Assembly: GCF_021343995.1 (NCBI RefSeq) | Contig: NZ_JAJTTE010000002.1 | Location: 1 to 64,000, forward strand | Source of the DNA: Pseudonocardia terrae | GTDB taxonomy: Bacteria; Actinomycetota; Actinomycetes; Mycobacteriales; Pseudonocardiaceae | DNA: 64,000 nt | Direction: 5' to 3' | Part shown: positions 61,958 through 64,000 of the stretch, piece by piece | How positions within the stretch are numbered: the first letter of the stretch is position 1 | Layout of the letters: each line of letters opens with the position of its first letter | Made by a program: the position numbers and the translations under genes | Notes under the pieces: generated by a model | What the model was told of the DNA's origin: nothing | The model's database searches: none | The model's input: only the letters and a program-made list of their open reading frames with translations

Positions 61958-63315
61958 GCGGGCCCGGCGCGCCGGTCCCCGACCACGGGGCCGCCGAGGG
62001 TCTGCGGATCCTGCCGGTCGCGGGCCTGCCCGAGTTCCGCCCGGGCGCGGACGTCACCGCGGCGGTCGCCGAGGCCGCCCCCTGGCTGGAGTCCGGCGAC
62101 GTCGTCGTGGTCACCAGCAAGATCTTCTCGAAGGCGGAGGGCCGGCTGGTCCCGGCGCCGACCGACCCGGAGGAGCGCGACGAGCTGCGCCGCCGGCTCG
62201 TCGAGGGCGAGACCGAGCGGATCCTCGCCCGGCGCGGGAAGACGCTGATCGTGGCGTCGAAGCTCGGGATCGTGCAGGCCGCGGCCGGCGTCGACGGGTC
62301 CAACGTGCGGCGGGACGAGCTGGCGCTGCTCCCCGTCGACCCCGACGCGAGCGCCGCCCGGCTGCGCGAGGGGCTGCGGGAGCGGCTCGGCGTCGAGGTG
62401 GCGGTCGTCGTCACCGACACGATGGGCCGGTCGTGGCGGGTCGGGCAGACGGACGTCGCGATCGGGTCCGCCGGGCTCACCGTGCTGCACCGCTACGGCG
62501 GCGCGGTCGACGCGGAGGGCAACGAGCTGCTGGTCACCGAGGTGGCCCTGGCCGACGAGGTGGCGGGCGCCGCCGACCTGGTCAAGGGCAAGCTCGGCGG
62601 CACACCGGTCGCGGTGGTGCGCGGCCTCGGCCTGCGGGAGGACGGCTCGACGGCGCGGGACCTGGTCCGGCCGATCGACGAGGACCTGTTCTGGCTCGGG
62701 ACCGAGGAGGCGCTGGCGCAGGGCCGGCGCGAGGCCGTGCTGCTGCGCCGCAGCATCCGGGAGTTCGCGCCCGAGCAGGTGCCGGCGGAGTCCGTGCGCC
62801 GGGCGGTCGGCGTCGCGCTCACCGCACCCGCACCGCACCACAGCGCCCCGTTCCGGTTCGTGTGGCTGCGCGATCCCGCGCGGCGCACCGCCCTGCTCGA
62901 CGCTCTGCGCACGCGGTGGCGCGCCGACCTGGAGGCCGACGGGCGCCCGGCGGCGGAGGTGGAGCGCCGGCTCGCCCGCGGTGACCTGCTGCGCCGGACC
63001 CCCGAGCTGGTGCTGCCGTTCCGGACCGGCGACGGTGCGCACGAGTACCCGGACGAGCCGCGCCGCGCCGCCGAGCGGGACATGTTCACCGTGGCCGGCG
63101 GGGCCGCCGTGCAGTCGTTGCTGGTGGCGCTGGCCGCCGAGGGACTCGCCTCGTGCTGGGTGGGCTCCACGATCTTCGCGGCCGACGTGGTCCGGGCGGA
63201 GCTCGGGCTGACCGAGGACTGGCAGCCGCTCGGCGCCGTCGCGCTCGGGGTGCCGCTCGAGGCGATCGGACCGCGCCCGCCCGCCGACCCGGCCGCGGGG
63301 TTGCTCGAATGGTGA
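61954..63315 (+). CDS. fbiB: bifunctional coenzyme F420:L-glutamate ligase
   Basis: 453 residues in two domains. The N-terminal CofE-like part (about 15-245) has [37 protein letters not shown] and adds glutamates to F420-0. The C-terminal nitroreductase-like FMN domain ([40 protein letters not shown]) reduces dehydro-F420. Both are typical of actinobacterial FbiB. Overlaps both its neighbours. Confidence 0.96.
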   Translation: MSGPGAPVPDHGAAEGLRILPVAGLPEFRPGADVTAAVAEAAPWLESGDVVVVTSKIFSKAEGRLVPAPTDPEERDELRRRLVEGETERILARRGKTLIVASKLGIVQAAAGVDGSNVRRDELALLPVDPDASAARLREGLRERLGVEVAVVVTDTMGRSWRVGQTDVAIGSAGLTVLHRYGGAVDAEGNELLVTEVALADEVAGAADLVKGKLGGTPVAVVRGLGLREDGSTARDLVRPIDEDLFWLGTEEALAQGRREAVLLRRSIREFAPEQVPAESVRRAVGVALTAPAPHHSAPFRFVWLRDPARRTALLDALRTRWRADLEADGRPAAEVERRLARGDLLRRTPELVLPFRTGDGAHEYPDEPRRAAERDMFTVAGGAAVQSLLVALAAEGLASCWVGSTIFAADVVRAELGLTEDWQPLGAVALGVPLEAIGPRPPADPAAGLLEW

Positions 63316-63842
63316 GCCCCGCCGGCGCCGTCGAGGAGCTCCGGGCCTGGTCGCCGCCCGACGCCGGGCAGGCTGCGCTGCAGCAGGCGCTGATCGCCTT
63401 CTGCCTCGCGCGCCCCGACGACGCGTGCGCCCGCGAGTGCGCCGCCGGGCACCTGACCGCGTCGGCGCTGGTGGTCGACGCGGCGGGGGAGCGCACCCTG
63501 CTCACCCTGCACCCGCGCGTCGGGCGCTGGATCCAGCTCGGCGGGCACTGCGAGCCGGGCGACGCCTCGCTGCGGGCGGCGGCGCTGCGCGAGGCGACCG
63601 AGGAGTCCGGGATCGCCGGGCTGGAGATCGCCGAGCACCCGCTGCACGTCGACGTCCACCCCGTGACCTGCTCGCTCGGCGTGCCGACCCGGCACCTCGA
63701 CGTCCGCTACCTGGTGCGGGCGCCGGCAGGGGCGGTCCCGGCGATCAGCGACGAGTCGGTCGACCTGGCCTGGTGGCCGCTCGACGCCCTGCCGCCGGAG
63801 TCGGACACGGTGCCGGCGATGGTCGCGCTGGCCCGCGCCTGA
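63309..63842 (+). CDS. NUDIX hydrolase
   Basis: 177 residues. NUDIX box [25 protein letters not shown] shortened here to its key part GD...REATEESG (about residues 77-101), with [17 protein letters not shown] before it. Start ATG 63309 (GTG 63312 is equally possible); it overlaps fbiB by 7 nt, so it is cotranscribed with the F420 genes. Substrate unknown; a nucleotide-sugar or F420 precursor is possible but unproven. Confidence 0.9.
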   Translation: MVSPAGAVEELRAWSPPDAGQAALQQALIAFCLARPDDACARECAAGHLTASALVVDAAGERTLLTLHPRVGRWIQLGGHCEPGDASLRAAALREATEESGIAGLEIAEHPLHVDVHPVTCSLGVPTRHLDVRYLVRAPAGAVPAISDESVDLAWWPLDALPPESDTVPAMVALARA

Positions 63843-63875
63843 CCGAGCGGCCGCGGATCGGGGCCGGCCGCGGAG

Positions 63876-63912
63876 TCGGTGCCGGGTCGGTGCCGGGTCG
63901 ATGCCGGGTCGG
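63876..63912. repeat. short 11-bp tandem repeat
   Basis: Three copies of the type ggtgccgggtc in the short gap after the NUDIX gene. No other feature there. Confidence 0.6.
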
Positions 63913-63918
63913 GTCGGA

Positions 63919-64000
63919 TCAGCGCCAGAACAGCAACAGGCTGTAGCCGGCGGCGGCGTACTGGGCGTCGCCGCCGATCAGGGCGAAGAGGAACTGTCCG
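63919..64000 (-). CDS. C-terminus of an unidentified protein, partial
   Basis: Leftward frame ending at TGA 63919-63921. The 26 visible residues (QFLFALIGGDAQYAAAGYSL then LLFWR) look like the last membrane helix of an integral membrane protein. The family cannot be told from this fragment. Confidence 0.6.
   Translation of the reverse strand, partial: GQFLFALIGGDAQYAAAGYSLLLFWR

Noticed and set aside
1-64000. tRNA, rRNA, tmRNA or insertion sequences
   Set aside because: I found no cloverleaf with a TTCGA-type T-loop, no ribosomal RNA sequence, no transposase and no terminal inverted repeats flanking one.

Overview
This 64 kb window is chromosomal DNA of a very high-GC actinomycete. Gene content and order point to the Pseudonocardiaceae, with Pseudonocardia or a close relative as my best guess. 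The evidence is the many GTG starts, the four-nucleotide GTGA/ATGA stop-start overlaps, a conservon (cvnABCD), F420 genes (fbiAB), LCP and arabinogalactan-type genes, and an acyl-CoA carboxylase with an epsilon subunit. Much of the gene order matches, in blocks, the Rv3260-Rv3313 region of Mycobacterium tuberculosis as I remember that map. I see no rRNA or tRNA genes, no insertion sequence, no prophage and no CRISPR array.

Layout. 0-11.6 kb: murJ, a DUF5701 protein, a coiled-coil protein, adenosine deaminase, an acidic protein of unknown function, a metallophosphoesterase, upp, a TetR regulator, a secreted SGNH hydrolase and a flavodoxin-like protein. 11.6-20.6 kb: phosphosugar mutase, purine nucleoside phosphorylase and a membrane Ser/Thr kinase in one leftward unit, then an M20 amidohydrolase, a DUF559 protein, a gamma-glutamylcyclotransferase-like protein and an LpdA-type flavoprotein. 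Together with add and upp this is a nucleoside salvage and sugar-phosphate neighbourhood. 20.6-28.8 kb: a small membrane protein, a catalytically degenerate DEDD-exonuclease-like protein, a GNAT, the biotin carboxylase/BCCP subunit (accA3), a three-gene DUF692/MNIO operon, then SufE, sulfurtransferase and Maf.

28.9-37.8 kb: a NarL-type two-component operon with a membrane protein, a stand-alone hoxX, and a conservon. 37.8-47.5 kb: accE, accD5, birA, a PH-domain protein, HMG-CoA lyase, a decayed Uma2 gene, a MaoC-like hydratase, a HisN-type phosphatase, an OmpR-type two-component pair, an epoxide-hydrolase-like protein and GtrA. 47.5-53.8 kb: purK-purE, a leader-like RNA region, a TetR regulator diverging from an acyl-CoA dehydrogenase, a strictly phased repeat array, ilvA and a TIGR03089 protein. 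53.8-64 kb: an LCP ligase with a huge disordered tail, a TPR protein, a rhamnosyltransferase-like GT2, GDP-mannose pyrophosphorylase, an AlkA-like glycosylase, a glutathione-peroxidase-like protein, fbiA-fbiB and a NUDIX protein.

The strongest candidate for an undescribed system is the leftward operon at 24270-26585. A four-TM protein of the TIGR04222 type ends in a Gly/Cys tail with four cysteines (305, 312, 318, 326 of 328). It is followed by a DUF692 (MNIO) enzyme and then by a 140-residue partner whose GTG overlaps the MNIO stop codon. By analogy with methanobactin and bufferin biosynthesis, the Cys tail would be a membrane-tethered substrate of the MNIO enzyme. This is inference. The operon sits between accA3 and sufE, genes that are adjacent in mycobacteria.

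Other non-coding signals worth attention are six TATGGTTCCATA dyads spaced 41-42 bp apart between fadE and ilvA, a 12-codon micro-ORF plus a multi-hairpin RNA candidate downstream of purE, and a TANNNT box 6-8 nt before the start codon of 20 genes, which suggests widespread leaderless transcription.
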